Shown: one piece after another, positions 5,312-5,354 of the stretch
Layout: every line of letters starts with the position of its first letter
Numbering within the stretch: position 1 is the first letter of the stretch
Origin: Limnochordia bacterium
Lineage (GTDB): Bacteria; Bacillota; Limnochordia; Darwinibacteriales; B1SED10-159
DNA: 5,354 nucleotides
Direction of reading: 5' to 3'
Assembly: GCA_007132255.1 (NCBI GenBank)
Contig: SLOZ01000366.1
Location: forward strand, 1 to 5,354
Made by a program: the position numbers and the translations under genes
Notes under the pieces: model-generated
Databases searched by the model: none
What the model was told of the DNA's origin: nothing
What the model saw: the letters and a program-made list of their open reading frames with translations, nothing else

Positions 5312-5354
5312 ATGGGTGTATTCGGGATTTCCCGCAGCAGTTCCGGCAGGGCAC
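5288..5354 (-). repeat. Right arm of the inverted repeat: fold-back copy at the window end
   Basis: Bases 5297-5354 are the exact reverse complement of 4956-5013 (58 of 58). After a mismatch at 5296, TTGACACC (5288-5295) also pairs with 5015-5022. The arms are separated by 265 bp. The copy carries no selection-friendly content: it ends the gene and runs backwards through it to the last base. The 8-bp complementarity at the junction is what a template-switch or self-priming event would use. I read it as a probable amplification or assembly chimera at a contig edge. Confidence 0.95.

Overview
The window reads as a piece of an anaerobic, medium-GC bacterium, most likely a Firmicutes (Bacillota)-type organism. 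The clues are strong GGAGG-type ribosome binding sites, use of TTG and GTG starts, an oxygen-sensitive 4Fe-4S aldo/keto reductase, and an A-type flavoprotein (flavodiiron) gene, a family typical of strict anaerobes. This placement is an inference from gene content and style; no rRNA or other taxonomic marker is present.

Layout. Positions 1-640 (minus strand) carry the N-terminal third of a family-5 (dipeptide/oligopeptide/oligosaccharide type) ABC transporter substrate-binding protein with a Sec signal peptide and no lipobox; it runs off the left edge. A long intergenic region, 641-1410, separates it from a divergent plus-strand gene set. Its right half holds two full and one partial copy of a 127-bp tandem repeat rich in inverted repeats, ending 17 nt before a ribosome binding site. 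Next comes a compact plus-strand group: an aldo/keto reductase with two C-terminal 4Fe-4S cysteine clusters (1411-2442), an AEC-family membrane permease (2515-3477) and a Gfo/Idh/MocA NAD(P)-dependent oxidoreductase (3497-4531). No terminator is visible between them and the last two are only 19 bp apart, so they are probably one operon. Together they look like two oxidoreductases plus a transporter for a small organic solute, plausibly a sugar, polyol or organic acid. The actual substrate cannot be read from the sequence. After a 162-bp gap with a candidate promoter and a GGTCA-N6-TGACC dyad comes the metallo-beta-lactamase-like half of a flavodiiron protein (from 4694).

The right edge is abnormal. 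The last 58 bases (5297-5354) are the exact reverse complement of 4956-5013, inside the same flavodiiron gene, with an 8-bp complementary stretch at the junction. The flavodiiron reading frame therefore stops at 205 codons only because it runs into this inverted copy. This looks like a fold-back chimera (amplification or assembly) at a contig end, or less likely a genuine inverted duplication. The last few residues and the stop codon of that gene should not be trusted.

I found no RNA gene of a known class, no CRISPR array, no transposase and no defence system. The most interesting unexplained item is the 127-bp structured repeat array upstream of the operon.
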